64,000 nt of DNA from Dictyobacter aurantiacus (GCF_003967515.1 NZ_BIFQ01000001.1:5394001-5458000), one strand, 5' to 3'. Shown: positions 8,407 to 17,528, counted from the stretch's first letter. Program-made: numbers and translations. The notes: generated by a model not told the origin, from the letters alone.

Positions 8407-10044
8407 ATGATCGATGAACAGGCAAGCGTACAAACTGCACGATGGGGTGTAACGGCGCCGGAGGTCCCGGTGACGATTCAGGGCACGATGACGGCGGCGT
8501 ATGAGCAGATCCTTACGCCGGGTGCGCTGGACTTTATCGCGCTGCTCTCTTCGACCTTTGAACCTGAACGCCAGCGCCTGCTGCAGCGGCGCGCGCAGCG
8601 GCAGGCGGAACTGGACGCCGGCCAGCTCCCCGACTTCCTGCCTGAGACCGCGCACATTCGCAACCGCGAATGGATCATCGCGCCCGTCCCCAGTGAGCTG
8701 TGGGACCGGCGCGTCGAGATCACGGGTCCAGTTGAGCGCAAGATGATCATCAACGCGCTCAACTCGGGCGCGCAGGTCTTCATGGCGGATTTCGAGGACT
8801 CGCATGCGCCGACCTGGCACGGCACCATGCAGGGGCAGATCAATCTCTTTGACGCGGTGCGCCGCACCATCAGCTATGATGATCCCGCTACGGGCAAGCA
8901 CTACAGCCTGAACGAGGAGCCGGCGGTCCTCTTCGTGCGGCCGCGCGGCTGGCACCTGGAGGAGAAGCACGTGCTGATCGGCGCTCAGCCGATCTCGGCC
9001 AGCCTGTTTGACTTCGGCCTCTACTTCTACCACAACGCCCGCCATCTGCTGACCAACGGTAGCGGTCCCTACTTTTACCTGCCCAAACTGGAGAGCCATC
9101 TGGAGGCGCGGCTGTGGAACGACGTCTTCTGCCTCGCCCAGCAGTACCTGGGCATCCCGCAGGGCACCATCAAGGCTACCGTACTGATCGAGACCATCCT
9201 GGCCGCCTTCGAGATGGATGAGATCCTTTACGAGCTGCGCGAGCACTCGGCCGGGCTCAACTGTGGTCGCTGGGACTACATCTTCAGCGCCATCAAGAAG
9301 TTTCGCCACGTGCCCGACTTTATCCTGCCGGATCGCGCCTGCGTGACGATGCGCACCCCCTTCATGCGCGCCTACTCGCTGCTGACAATCAAGACCTGCC
9401 ACCACCGCCACGCCCACGCCATCGGCGGCATGGCGGCTCAGATCCCCAATAAGCGCGACGCGCAGGCCAACGCCGAGGCTATGGCCCGTGTCCAGGCCGA
9501 CAAGCGGCGCGAGGCCGTCGACGGACACGACGGCACCTGGGTGGCCCATCCCGGCCTGGTTGAGCTCGCCCGCAAAGAGTTCGATGCCATCATGGGCGGC
9601 CCCCACCAGATCGAACGCAAGCGTGAGGACGTGTATGTCACTGCCGTCAACCTGCTGCAGATTCCTGATGGCAGGATTACCGAGCGAGGGCTGCGCACCA
9701 ACATCAGCGTCAGCCTGCAGTACCTGGAAGCCTGGCTACGCGGCAACGGCTGCGTCCCCATCAACGGCCTGATGGAGGATGCCGCCACCGTCGAGATCTC
9801 GCGCGCCCAGCTCTGGCAGTGGGTCCACCATCCCGACGGCGTGCTCAACGACGGCCGCAAGGTTACCCGAGGCATGTTCCGCCAACTGCTGGCCGAAGAG
9901 ACGCAGGCGCTGCGCGAGACGATGGGCACCAACCAGTATGCTATCCGCCGCCTCGTCACCGCCGGCACCATCCTCGACAACCTCGTCACCGCCACCGAGT
10001 TCACTGACTTCCTGACCACCGCCGCCTACCGCTACCTCGATTGA
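8407..10044 (+). CDS. aceB: Malate synthase A
   Basis: A 545-residue malate synthase of the AceB type (the E. coli enzyme is 533). Family blocks include ITGPVERKMIINALNSGAQV, FMADFEDSHAPTWHGTMQGQ, LFVRPRGWHLEEKHV, the catalytic-loop region ETILAAFEMDEILYELREHS, and GMAAQIPNKRD. It condenses glyoxylate with acetyl-CoA to malate in the cytoplasm. It sits 51 bp after aceA, with AAAGGA about ten bases before its ATG, and is probably co-transcribed. Confidence 0.97.
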   Translation: MIDEQASVQTARWGVTAPEVPVTIQGTMTAAYEQILTPGALDFIALLSSTFEPERQRLLQRRAQRQAELDAGQLPDFLPETAHIRNREWIIAPVPSELWDRRVEITGPVERKMIINALNSGAQVFMADFEDSHAPTWHGTMQGQINLFDAVRRTISYDDPATGKHYSLNEEPAVLFVRPRGWHLEEKHVLIGAQPISASLFDFGLYFYHNARHLLTNGSGPYFYLPKLESHLEARLWNDVFCLAQQYLGIPQGTIKATVLIETILAAFEMDEILYELREHSAGLNCGRWDYIFSAIKKFRHVPDFILPDRACVTMRTPFMRAYSLLTIKTCHHRHAHAIGGMAAQIPNKRDAQANAEAMARVQADKRREAVDGHDGTWVAHPGLVELARKEFDAIMGGPHQIERKREDVYVTAVNLLQIPDGRITERGLRTNISVSLQYLEAWLRGNGCVPINGLMEDAATVEISRAQLWQWVHHPDGVLNDGRKVTRGMFRQLLAEETQALRETMGTNQYAIRRLVTAGTILDNLVTATEFTDFLTTAAYRYLD

Positions 10045-10053
10045 CATATATTC

Positions 10054-10084
10054 GAGGGAGGGAGGGAAAATATCCCCTCCCTCC
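10054..10084 (+). terminator. G/C-rich hairpin after aceB
   Basis: Ten bp past the aceB stop, GGAGGGAGGG pairs with CCCTCCCTCC around an A/T loop (AAAATAT). No T-run follows, so it may act as an mRNA 3' end protector or a weak terminator. The rest of the 230 bp gap holds a REP2 repeat block. Confidence 0.45.
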
Positions 10085-10129
10085 AACGTGAACCGCCGCT
10101 ACGATACCGTTTCCCCGGCCTTTCGCGAG

Positions 10130-10310
10130 GGGAACGTTGCGCACACGAACCCAAAAGCAAACGTTCTTTCTGGGGCACCACGTGGGGCGAGATGTTTTCC
10201 TGGGAAGCCGAACAGGCCGGGGACGTGGCCCGCCGTCGCTGGCGCTCGCGGGCCTGTCGACCGTTGAAGGTCGACCCTACATGGGGTTTCCACGTTGGGG
10301 GGACGTTTCG
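10130..10310. repeat. REP2 block with core hairpin at 10256-10275
   Basis: The core GTCGACCGTTGAAGGTCGAC is a 7-bp stem around a six-base loop. Flanks such as GGGGCGAGATGTTTTCC, GGAAGCCGAAC and TACATGGGG recur in the blocks at 47.3 and 60.8 kb. It abuts the stop codon of the MFS gene, and the last ~12 residues of that protein appear to be repeat-encoded. Confidence 0.7.
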
Positions 10311-11593
10311 TGTGTTTCGGGTGGTTTATCGATGGCTTTGAGAGCGGGATTGACCAATAATGATATGGTGCAGGCGAGGTAGATGATGCCAAAGGCAATG
10401 ATGGCCGGGATGACGCCGGTCCATTGGACGAAGAAGCCGGCGATCAGGCCACCGAGCGGCATGCCGCAGCTGACGCCAGCGGATAGAGCTCCAAAGACGC
10501 GGGCGCGCATCTCGACCGGCACCAACTCCTGTTCGACGCTGGAGAAGATGGGATTGACCGGTCCGATCAGCAGGCCTGCGACGATGTAGGCCGCGATCAG
10601 CAGCGGTAGTGGCAAGGCCAGGGCCAGTGGCAGGAAGCGCAGCACGGTCGAGAGCGTGAAGCTGAGTCCCAGCGTGCGGCGGCGCGGCAGGCGGTGGCCG
10701 ATCCAGGCAAAGAGCATGGTACCCAGGAAGGCGGCCCCACCGAAGGCCGCGACGAGCTCGCCCAGGGCCAGCGGGTTGCCGAAGATCTGCCTGACGTAGA
10801 CCGGTTGGATGACGCCAGATATCCCCTGATCCAGCAAGTTGGTAATCATAACGACAATAACGATAGTGAGCATAACTGGCGTGCGGCGGACAAAGATTAG
10901 CCCCTCCTTGAGCTCCTCGATGTAGCTTTCCCTGCCCCCCTTCTTCTCGTCGGCCTTGCGTACCGGCGGCGTGTGTGGAACCGCCCAGGCCAGCAGGATG
11001 GCCGAGAAGAAGAAGGTGGCGCCATCGACCCACAGCAGATTGGCGGTGCCGATGGCGATGATCAGCACGCCAGCCAGCGGCGCGCCGAAGAAGCCGGCCA
11101 CGCGGCGCACTCCGTCGTAGAGCGAGTTGGCGCGCTCAGCTGGCATCCGCGACAGCGTGATCAGATCGGGCAGCAGCGCGTAGCGAGCCTGGCTGCCGGG
11201 CGTCTGCAGCAGGCCAGCCAGGAAGACCAGCGCCTGCAGTTCCCAGAACGACAGGCCGATGGTCATATAGCATAGAGGAATCAGGACGACCGCGATGCCG
11301 CTGGCGATGTCGGCGCAGACGCTGGTACGCTTGTAGCCCAGGCGATCGATCAGCAGGCTGCCGAAGAAGGACGAAATCACCACGGACAGCATCGACGAGA
11401 AGGCGGTGATGCCCGCCTGCGCGGCGCTCCCCGTCGTCTGCAGGACCAGCCAGGGGATGGCCAGCATCATCAGCACGTCTCCGATGTAGGAGCAGACGTT
11501 GGCGATAAAGAGCGCCACGATCGGCAGCCGCCTCTTCTCCACAACCGCAGCGGGCAACTGAATCGGTTCCGTCTCTGACTGATTGACGTTCAT
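10277..11593 (-). CDS. MFS exporter (EntS/MFS_3-like)
   Basis: A 438-residue major facilitator with about twelve hydrophobic segments from residue 22 on. It has the N-half loop motif GSLLIDRLGYKRT after helix 2, and PDLITLSRMPAERANSLYDGV in the middle, as in the EntS-like drug or siderophore exporter branch. Its ATG overlaps the stop of the preceding ECF sigma gene by 4 bp (ATGA, 11590-11593), so translation is coupled. That pairing suggests the sigma factor and exporter act together, for example in an envelope or drug response; the substrate is unknown. The C-terminal tail (KPPETHETSPQRGNP) runs into the REP2 block. Confidence 0.85.
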   Translation of the reverse strand: MNVNQSETEPIQLPAAVVEKRRLPIVALFIANVCSYIGDVLMMLAIPWLVLQTTGSAAQAGITAFSSMLSVVISSFFGSLLIDRLGYKRTSVCADIASGIAVVLIPLCYMTIGLSFWELQALVFLAGLLQTPGSQARYALLPDLITLSRMPAERANSLYDGVRRVAGFFGAPLAGVLIIAIGTANLLWVDGATFFFSAILLAWAVPHTPPVRKADEKKGGRESYIEELKEGLIFVRRTPVMLTIVIVVMITNLLDQGISGVIQPVYVRQIFGNPLALGELVAAFGGAAFLGTMLFAWIGHRLPRRRTLGLSFTLSTVLRFLPLALALPLPLLIAAYIVAGLLIGPVNPIFSSVEQELVPVEMRARVFGALSAGVSCGMPLGGLIAGFFVQWTGVIPAIIAFGIIYLACTISLLVNPALKAIDKPPETHETSPQRGNPM

Positions 11594-12759
11594 ACCTGGC
11601 CTCCGATCCGCAGGGTCTGGAAGTTTTCCAATGAGGTCACGACATCGACGCGTGCGGCGCTGGTGACGCTCTCATAGCTGGACACCATGGCGCGTCCCCC
11701 CTGTGCCTCGATAAAGCGCGAGGGCAGCGTGCGAATGCGTGGATGCTGGCGGCGGAACTGATTGAGTGCTGGCAGTGAGAGCGCCAGATGTTCCAGTGAG
11801 CTATAGCTGCGCGACTGACAGTGCCCACAGAAGAGGTTGATGACAGGAGTAGCACGCTGGCGCATCCAGCTTGCCGCCGTGTCGGGTAGACCAAAGTTGA
11901 GCGCCACCGGGTGTCCACACTCGCAGCAGGGAACCGAGCCGGTATTCAGCGCCGTGCGATAGTAGTAGTTGGCCCAATTGTTCATGCGTGTTACGGCCGG
12001 CTTATATCCTTTAATCCCTCTGATCTGCCTAAATCCACTATTGGTTGAGATGAAGTCCCCTCTCTCGGGACAGCAGCCGGGACACTTTAAGTGCAGCTCC
12101 AATTGGTCAGGCTTTAATTTCCCCAGCAGGCGATGTTGCCCACAGAGGTAGCACCAGAGCGAGGTCTGTTCCCAGCTATCGTCCTCGACTGGCGTGTAGT
12201 CCTCGGACTCCAGCTGCAGCTGGCTGGCCAGCACCTTGCGCAGCGCCAGACGGCCGCGCTGCAGGCGCATTGAGACCGCGTTGACGTTCATGCCCATCAA
12301 CGTGGCGATCTCCGACAGGGACGACTCGCGCACATAGCGCTCCAGCAGCGTCATGCGGGTCTCTGTGGGCAGCAGGTCCAGCGCCCGGTCCAGCAGTTCC
12401 GCCAGCTCCTGGCGTTCCATCTCGATCTCAACATCCATCTCGTCGGCCAGCGTCTCGGCCAGCGAAGCCATGCCATCCTCGTGCCGCAGCGGCAGCTCCA
12501 ACGATTGAGCCGTGTCACGCGCCTGCCGGCTCACCCAGCGCAGGCATACATTGCGCGCGATCCCGTTCAGCCAGGGCGCGAACTTCTCTGGCTCGCGCAG
12601 ATCATCCAGGTGCCGCCACGCCACCAGCAGCGCCTCCTGCACCATATCCTCGGCCACCAGCGTGCTCCCCGTGATCCGCGTGCACAGGCGCAGCAGTCGT
12701 GGCCGTTCCGTCGCCAGCATCGTCTCTACATTCTGTAGTATATCTTCAAACTTCTCCAT
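11590..12759 (-). CDS. ECF sigma factor with long cysteine-rich C-terminal extension
   Basis: 389 residues, about twice a normal ECF sigma. Residues ~1-180 are sigma: region 2 (VAEDMVQEALLVAWRHLDDL, WLNGIARNVCLRWV) and region 4 (LLPTETRMTLLERYV, LSEIATLMGMNVNAVSMRLQ). The rest (~200-389) is an extension with CYLCG, CPGC, CCECGH and CGHC pairs, suggesting two zinc ribbons. No anti-sigma gene is next to it, so the extension may sense or autoregulate. It is coupled by a 4-bp overlap to the MFS exporter. AGGAG lies 11 bp before the ATG. Confidence 0.85.
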   Translation of the reverse strand: MEKFEDILQNVETMLATERPRLLRLCTRITGSTLVAEDMVQEALLVAWRHLDDLREPEKFAPWLNGIARNVCLRWVSRQARDTAQSLELPLRHEDGMASLAETLADEMDVEIEMERQELAELLDRALDLLPTETRMTLLERYVRESSLSEIATLMGMNVNAVSMRLQRGRLALRKVLASQLQLESEDYTPVEDDSWEQTSLWCYLCGQHRLLGKLKPDQLELHLKCPGCCPERGDFISTNSGFRQIRGIKGYKPAVTRMNNWANYYYRTALNTGSVPCCECGHPVALNFGLPDTAASWMRQRATPVINLFCGHCQSRSYSSLEHLALSLPALNQFRRQHPRIRTLPSRFIEAQGGRAMVSSYESVTSAARVDVVTSLENFQTLRIGGQV

Positions 12760-13024
12760 CAGCCATCGTCTCCTGATCAGCTAGTGTAGCATATGTATTT
12801 ACTCCTATATCACCAAAAAGGCGCGTAATTACACGCAAAAAATTGACCAGTTTCTATCACCTGGAGATTGACACATCCTGGATTGATTATAGTGCATCTA
12901 ATTTATGGTTAAGCTCGTGAGTAGAGTAGAGATAATAAATGACAGTGACGTTAAATGATGACGTCAAAGGCCGAAAATTGAGGAAATTTATCTAATAGGG
13001 ATTCATCGAAGGAGCAGCAGCACT
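12760..13024. promoter_or_regulatory. Divergent intergenic region, sigma factor / YflT-like gene
   Basis: 265 bp between divergent genes, AT-rich. TTGACA at 12868-12873 and an AT-rich TTATAG stretch near 12888 are separated by only about 14 bp, too short for a standard sigma-70 promoter. GAAGGAG at 13010-13016 is the ribosome site of the downstream gene. No other structure is evident. Confidence 0.3.
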
Positions 13025-14719
13025 ATGTCAGTAACACCATCTCCTACGGTAGTAGGCGTCTTCCGGGACCGATCGGTGGTTGAGCAGGTGATCGAGGCCC
13101 TGTACCAGGCTGGCTTTGCACAGGACCAGATCCGCTATTCGGTTCCTGATAACACTTCCGGCGGTTTTCTGAATGATCTCAAACACCTGTTTACCGGTCC
13201 CAACGCGTCCGGCTCGGGCGACCTGGCCAACGATCTGACCGGGATGGGCTTAACGAGCGAGCAGGCGCGCTACTATGCCAACGAATACGATAACGGCAAT
13301 ATCGTCATGGCCGTTCAGGCCCTCGATAATGAGCAGCAGGCCATGAACATCTTTCATCAATTTGGCGCTTATGGTATCCACAACACCCTGCGAGAAGCGG
13401 AGGGCATGAACGAAGATGCCGGCTACGCGCAGCCTCAGACCGATTTCAACAATCCTTCGGCGGCCTACGCGCAGCAGTCAACCGATTATCAGCATCAGAT
13501 GTCTCCCTACACGCAGCATCCTGAAGACTACGCGCAGCAGCCGGCATCCTCGACCTGGGGAAACAACGCCGAGCACGGCCAGCCGCTGAATGAGGAGACC
13601 AATCCGCGCCAGGAGGCTGTCACAAACGACCAGACAGCGGTGCATGAGTACGCCAACGACAACAACTATACCTATAATGACAACGCGGCATATAACAATG
13701 ATAATACGGCATATAACGACAGCAATGCCGAGTATAACGAGAACAATGCTGACTATACTGAACAGAATAGCACCGTAGCCCCCGCGGGCGCGGCCGATCA
13801 GCGGGATCTGCCGGACAACATCCAGCCGGAGAGCGTCGTTGATCACCAGCAGAACCTGCCGGAGGATACTACTCCCATTCGCGAGCCGTCCGTCAGTGAT
13901 GAGCACCTGAACGCGCCCGACCACCAGGACCAGGCCGCGCAGGACTACCGGTCCCCCGAGACCGAGGACGACCCTACCGCTGATCGCCAGGACTATAACA
14001 GCGCCGACAATCAGGGGGATATCACCGATGAGACGACACAGCCAGTCGGCAGCGATGATCGGGCCGGAGCATACCGCGCGCCCGCGACGGACTCGGATAC
14101 GCAGAATGCCACCTCGGCTCCGGTGATCGATGGCGCGAACCGCGAGTACCCGACGACCGTTACATATGACGAGACGCCCGGCACACCAGCCGCTGACAAC
14201 GCTCCCCTGGACGCGCAGCCCGCCAACGCGGTAGACAATAGTACCGATAACACAACCTCGACGGCGCAGCACACGGACACATTCGAAAACGCCGCCTATC
14301 AGAGTCCCGCGACGCACAACGGCGAGGTCGCTACCCTGTCCACCAATTACAACACCGAGCCAGATCTCAGCGCCGACCAGGGGCAGATCGACGAGGCTGA
14401 TCACCAGCAGTATCAGACAGCCGCGTCCACGACGGAAAATGCTCCCCTTGATCAGCAGCAGGCGCCGCAGGATGCCACCGCTGGAACCACGGCCACCGAT
14501 TTTGCCGCTCAGCGCGAAGAGAGGCTGCGCCAGCTGCAGCAGCGCCTTGAGAGCGCCAAGCAGCGTCTGCAGGATTCCCAGACCCAGCTGCAGGCCGCCA
14601 AAGAGCACGAGTCCCAGCTGCAGAGCATGAAGCAGCAGCTCGACGCCATCGAGGCCGAACTGGAAAAAAACGAAGCTGAGCTACGCGAAACCCACGCACG
14701 CATCGAACAATATTATTAA
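13025..14719 (+). CDS. YflT/GSP17M-like stress protein with long disordered region and C-terminal coiled coil
   Basis: 564 residues in three parts. Residues ~6-120 resemble the general stress protein 17M (YflT) domain: VVGVFRDRSVVEQVIEALYQ, DLTGMGLTSEQARYYANEYD, and IVMAVQALDNEQQAMNIFHQ. Residues ~125-490 are acidic, rich in N, Q, D, T and P, with short repeats (YNDNAAYNNDNTAYNDSN) and no hydrophobic segment. Residues ~495-564 are a heptad-rich coiled coil (RLRQLQQRLESAKQRLQDSQ). No catalytic motif is seen. A structural or stress-protective role is guessed from the domain only. GAAGGAG precedes the ATG. Confidence 0.75.
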   Translation: MSVTPSPTVVGVFRDRSVVEQVIEALYQAGFAQDQIRYSVPDNTSGGFLNDLKHLFTGPNASGSGDLANDLTGMGLTSEQARYYANEYDNGNIVMAVQALDNEQQAMNIFHQFGAYGIHNTLREAEGMNEDAGYAQPQTDFNNPSAAYAQQSTDYQHQMSPYTQHPEDYAQQPASSTWGNNAEHGQPLNEETNPRQEAVTNDQTAVHEYANDNNYTYNDNAAYNNDNTAYNDSNAEYNENNADYTEQNSTVAPAGAADQRDLPDNIQPESVVDHQQNLPEDTTPIREPSVSDEHLNAPDHQDQAAQDYRSPETEDDPTADRQDYNSADNQGDITDETTQPVGSDDRAGAYRAPATDSDTQNATSAPVIDGANREYPTTVTYDETPGTPAADNAPLDAQPANAVDNSTDNTTSTAQHTDTFENAAYQSPATHNGEVATLSTNYNTEPDLSADQGQIDEADHQQYQTAASTTENAPLDQQQAPQDATAGTTATDFAAQREERLRQLQQRLESAKQRLQDSQTQLQAAKEHESQLQSMKQQLDAIEAELEKNEAELRETHARIEQYY

Positions 14720-14737
14720 CCTCCGCTGCCCATATGT

Positions 14738-14969
14738 TCGGACCTCGCGTCCGATTACTCCTCGCCTCGCGATGATGTTTGGGGGGCGAGGAGTAATCGG
14801 ACGCGAGGTTCGGACTTATGATGGGCGTATTCGTGCGTGGAGGGGTAATCGGACGCGAGGTCCGGACTTATGATGGGCGTATTCGTGCGTGGAGGGGTAA
14901 TCGGACGCGAGGTCCGGACTTATGATGGGCGTATTCGTGCGTGGAGGGGTAATCGGACGCGAGGTCCGA
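14738..14969. repeat. REP1 array: one inverted plus four direct copies, 52-bp period
   Basis: Cores start at 14738 (inverted), 14797, 14849, 14901 and 14953. The direct copies are exactly 52 bp apart; each unit holds TCGGACGCGAGGTCC(G/A)GA, CTTATGATGGGCG and TATTCGTGCGTGGAGGGG. The first two copies face each other with extended pairing (GGCGAGGAGTAATCGGAC), the layout of a BIME. The spacers are identical, so this is not a CRISPR. Confidence 0.85.
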
Positions 14970-15463
14970 ACCTATGTGGAGGGGGTGGGTGTGGAGGGGT
15001 GGTGGGGCACGAAAATGCCGTGACGTTACATGTGTTGATGTATTGACATTATGCCAATACCTGTGTTAATGTGCACGTATTAACCATATGTTTATATGAG
15101 ACGATAAGGACAGATATTTTGTCGAAATATACATTATTGATGCAGCAGACGACCATTGTCGTCGGCGTCATCGCCCATCCTCCCGGCGCGGCCGCTCCCA
15201 CAGCGCGCTAGCGAAGGCCGGATCATCATCTCCACGCAATCATTCGTGAGGACACCATCACTTTTATGGTGCCTTGCTTGTTTGCGACCTCTTAAGCCGG
15301 GGCAAGCCCGGCACCTACACCCTTCGTTGCTTCAAAGCGGCCTCTTAAGCCGGGGCAAGCCCGGTTGAGGATGCTCCCAGCATCCTCGCCTACACCCTTC
15401 GTTGCGCGCGTTCTGCTTGCTGTGAATATGATCTACACTATTGCGCATATGAAGGAAATAGCT
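14970..15463. other. Intergenic region with two REP3 hairpins
   Basis: No gene is seen. AAGCCGGGGCAAGCCCGG occurs at 15294 and again at 15347, inside a ~53 bp direct repeat; the second is followed by a GAGGATGC...GCATCCTC hairpin at 15367-15388. A TTGACA at 15043-15048 has only a weak partner downstream (TTAATG, 17 bp spacing), so a promoter there is doubtful. AAGGAA just before 15464 is the ribosome site of the next gene. Confidence 0.5.
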
Positions 15464-16789
15464 ATGCTTTATCGCTATCAAAAGTTGCGGGCGCTCTATG
15501 GACGCCGCCTGCGCTTGATCAATCGCAACTACACGTTTTTATGGTTGGGGCAGAGCGTCTCGCTGATCGGAGATACCATCTTTGATACCGTGCTGGTGCT
15601 GTGGGTCGCCGATCTGCTGCGTCGCGGCAGCCAGGCTCCGCTGGCCGTGAGCGGGATCGGACTGGCCGTGGCGTTGCCGTCGTTGCTGCTGAGCCCGTTC
15701 GCCGGCGTGCTGGTGGATCGCTGGCCGAAGCGGCACACGATGCTGGTGATGGACGCTCTGCGTGCCCTGCTCGTTTGCTCTCTGCTGCTGCTCTCCGGTG
15801 TGCTGCCCATGCCGTTCAGCCTGCCGTTACCCATCAAACTGACGGTCCTGTATGTGATCGTTGGGGGCGCCAGCTGTTGTAGCCAGTTCTTTAATCCATC
15901 CAGCATGGCCCTGCTCGGCTTGATTGTGCCGGAGGAGCAGCGCACGCGGGCCTCGGCTCTCAGCATGGGGACCGGCATGTTCGCCTGGACGCTCGGCCCC
16001 GCCATCGCCAGTGTGCTCTACGCCAGCTTCGGCATCGGTTGGGCCATCGTCTTTGACGTGGTCTCGTTCGGCTGGTCCTGGTGCATGATCAGACAGATCC
16101 AGCCGCCCGCGCCACCGCCGCAAGGGATGGTGGAAAGGCGGCCGCGCCACTTCTTCAGGGAGCTATGGGACGGTCTCGGCTTTATCCATGCTAGCGCCCT
16201 GCTCTTGCCGCTGCTGCTGGCCGATGGCGGCTTCTTCTTCGGCCTGGGCATCGTCAACACACTCTGCCTGTTCCTGGTCACCGGCAACCTGCACGTCCCC
16301 GCCAGCCTCTACGGACCCTTCTGCGCCATCCCGGCTGCCGGAGGTATCCTGGGTACCTGGCTGGTCGGTTGCTATGGCTCGAAGGTTGGCGAGACCAGAA
16401 TCTACGCCTGCGCGGCCGTAGTCTCGGGCGCGGCTATCTTGTTCATCGGCTGGCAGAGCAATCCGCTGCTGGCCCTGCTCGGCTTCTTCATCGCCAACGT
16501 CTCCAACATGCACGCCGCCGTCGTCACTGGCCCCCTGATTCTCAAGGCCACACCCGAGAAGCTGGTCGGGCGCATCTACGCCGCCCGGGGCACGTTCATA
16601 ACCGTCTGCTCGCTGCTGGCCACCTTCCTCAGCGGCTACCTGAGCAGCACGCTGCTCAGGTCGCTGCGCCTGGATGTGGGTGGTGGTGCATCTTTGAACG
16701 CCATTAACGCACTATATATATGTGCCGGTATCATTATTATGTTCGCCGGCATCTATGCCTGGTGGACCCTGGTGCAGCATAAAGAATAG
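15464..16789 (+). CDS. MFS transporter
   Basis: 441 residues from the ATG at 15464 (AAGGAA eight bases upstream); an earlier in-frame start lies in repeat DNA and is disfavoured. About ten to twelve hydrophobic helices begin at NYTFLWLGQSVSLIGDTIFD. The loop 2-3 motif GVLVDRWPKRHTM and a second-half GTWLVGCYGSKVGETR are typical of the MFS_3/DHA drug-exporter group. The substrate cannot be named. It stands alone between repeat blocks. Confidence 0.85.
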   Translation: MLYRYQKLRALYGRRLRLINRNYTFLWLGQSVSLIGDTIFDTVLVLWVADLLRRGSQAPLAVSGIGLAVALPSLLLSPFAGVLVDRWPKRHTMLVMDALRALLVCSLLLLSGVLPMPFSLPLPIKLTVLYVIVGGASCCSQFFNPSSMALLGLIVPEEQRTRASALSMGTGMFAWTLGPAIASVLYASFGIGWAIVFDVVSFGWSWCMIRQIQPPAPPPQGMVERRPRHFFRELWDGLGFIHASALLLPLLLADGGFFFGLGIVNTLCLFLVTGNLHVPASLYGPFCAIPAAGGILGTWLVGCYGSKVGETRIYACAAVVSGAAILFIGWQSNPLLALLGFFIANVSNMHAAVVTGPLILKATPEKLVGRIYAARGTFITVCSLLATFLSGYLSSTLLRSLRLDVGGGASLNAINALYICAGIIIMFAGIYAWWTLVQHKE

Positions 16790-16825
16790 CGTCAAGAACG
16801 CGTCCTTGCAAAAGGAAACGTAGGC

Positions 16826-16842
16826 GCCGGGCTCGCCCCGGC
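16826..16842. repeat. REP3 hairpin
   Basis: GCCGGGCTCGCCCCGGC, a perfect 6-bp stem of the REP3 type, in the gap between the MFS and DUF202 genes. A looser GTGCCCGGC...GCCGGGCACG pair follows at 16861-16905. Confidence 0.6.
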
Positions 16843-16936
16843 TTTGTCGCGCAGCGATCCCGTGCCCGGCTCTCGTTTCTTGAAAGCCGGACCGGCCGGG
16901 CACGGGGTCGTATGCATAAATGAGAAATGGAAAATT

Positions 16937-17353
16937 ATGGTAGAGGAGCCAGACGATCAAAAGGAGAGCGCCGCCCGCGCGGGCCGGCGCACCAGCACAC
17001 AGGTTACCAACCACCTGGCCAACGAGCGCACCTTCCTGGCCTGGATTCGCACGGGGCTGGCTACCATCACCATCGGCTTTGTCGTGGCCCGCTTCGGCCT
17101 TTTCCTGCGCGAGCTTGGCCTCAAAAGCCAGCCCGTTTCTCCACTCTCCCTGCACTACTCGGCGCTCTTCGGCGTCTCCCTCACGGTGCTGGGCATCCTC
17201 ACGATCATCGCCGCCCTGCGCAACTTCCTGCGCGTGCGCCGCGACATCGACTGCAATGAATTTCATCCCATGGCCGGCTCCGCCGTCGCCCTCACCGTTA
17301 TCGCCAGCGTCATCGGCGTCCTCCTCGCCATCTACCTCTTCCTCACCTCCTGA
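16937..17353 (+). CDS. DUF202 membrane protein (YidH-like)
   Basis: A 138-residue protein with the DUF202 signature NHLANERTFLAWIRTGLATI near residues 24-43, followed by three membrane helices (ATITIGFVVARFGLFL, LFGVSLTVLGILTIIAAL, AVALTVIASVIGVLLAIYLF). The family is of unknown function in the cytoplasmic membrane. The ATG at 16937 gives a normal family N-terminus; a longer frame upstream is REP3 repeat sequence. The ribosome site is weak. Confidence 0.85.
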   Translation: MVEEPDDQKESAARAGRRTSTQVTNHLANERTFLAWIRTGLATITIGFVVARFGLFLRELGLKSQPVSPLSLHYSALFGVSLTVLGILTIIAALRNFLRVRRDIDCNEFHPMAGSAVALTVIASVIGVLLAIYLFLTS

Positions 17354-17387
17354 CGGCCGCCGGCGCGGCGCCCCCGCCTCCATATGT

Positions 17388-17528
17388 TCGGACCTCGCGT
17401 CCGATTTTCCCACCTCCGCGCATGATCCCGCTCCCGGAACACCGCCGTCGTCCGATTTGGGTCGGCCGACGATGATGTTTCGAGGGGCGTTTTCGATGGG
17501 GGAGGTAAAAATCGGATGCGAGGTCCGA
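17388..17528. repeat. REP1 inverted pair (BIME) next to RAYT1
   Basis: Cores 17388-17404 and 17512-17528 face each other; pairing extends into CCCACCTCC / GGAGGT on the inner side. The second core ends 2 bp from the stop codon of the RAYT1 gene. The second copy carries one change (TCGGATGCGAGGTCCGA) that leaves a wobble pair. Confidence 0.8.

Noticed and set aside
12868..12893. TTGACA plus TTATAG as a promoter for the YflT-like gene
   Set aside because: Spacer of about 14 bp is too short for a sigma-70 promoter.
13478..14608. 376-codon antisense frame opposite the YflT-like gene
   Set aside because: Composed of V/R/I/G runs caused by the repeat-like coding sequence on the other strand.
14794..14969. 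Possible CRISPR array (regular 52-bp spacing)
   Set aside because: The 'spacers' are identical, the repeat is a REP1 palindrome and no cas genes are near.
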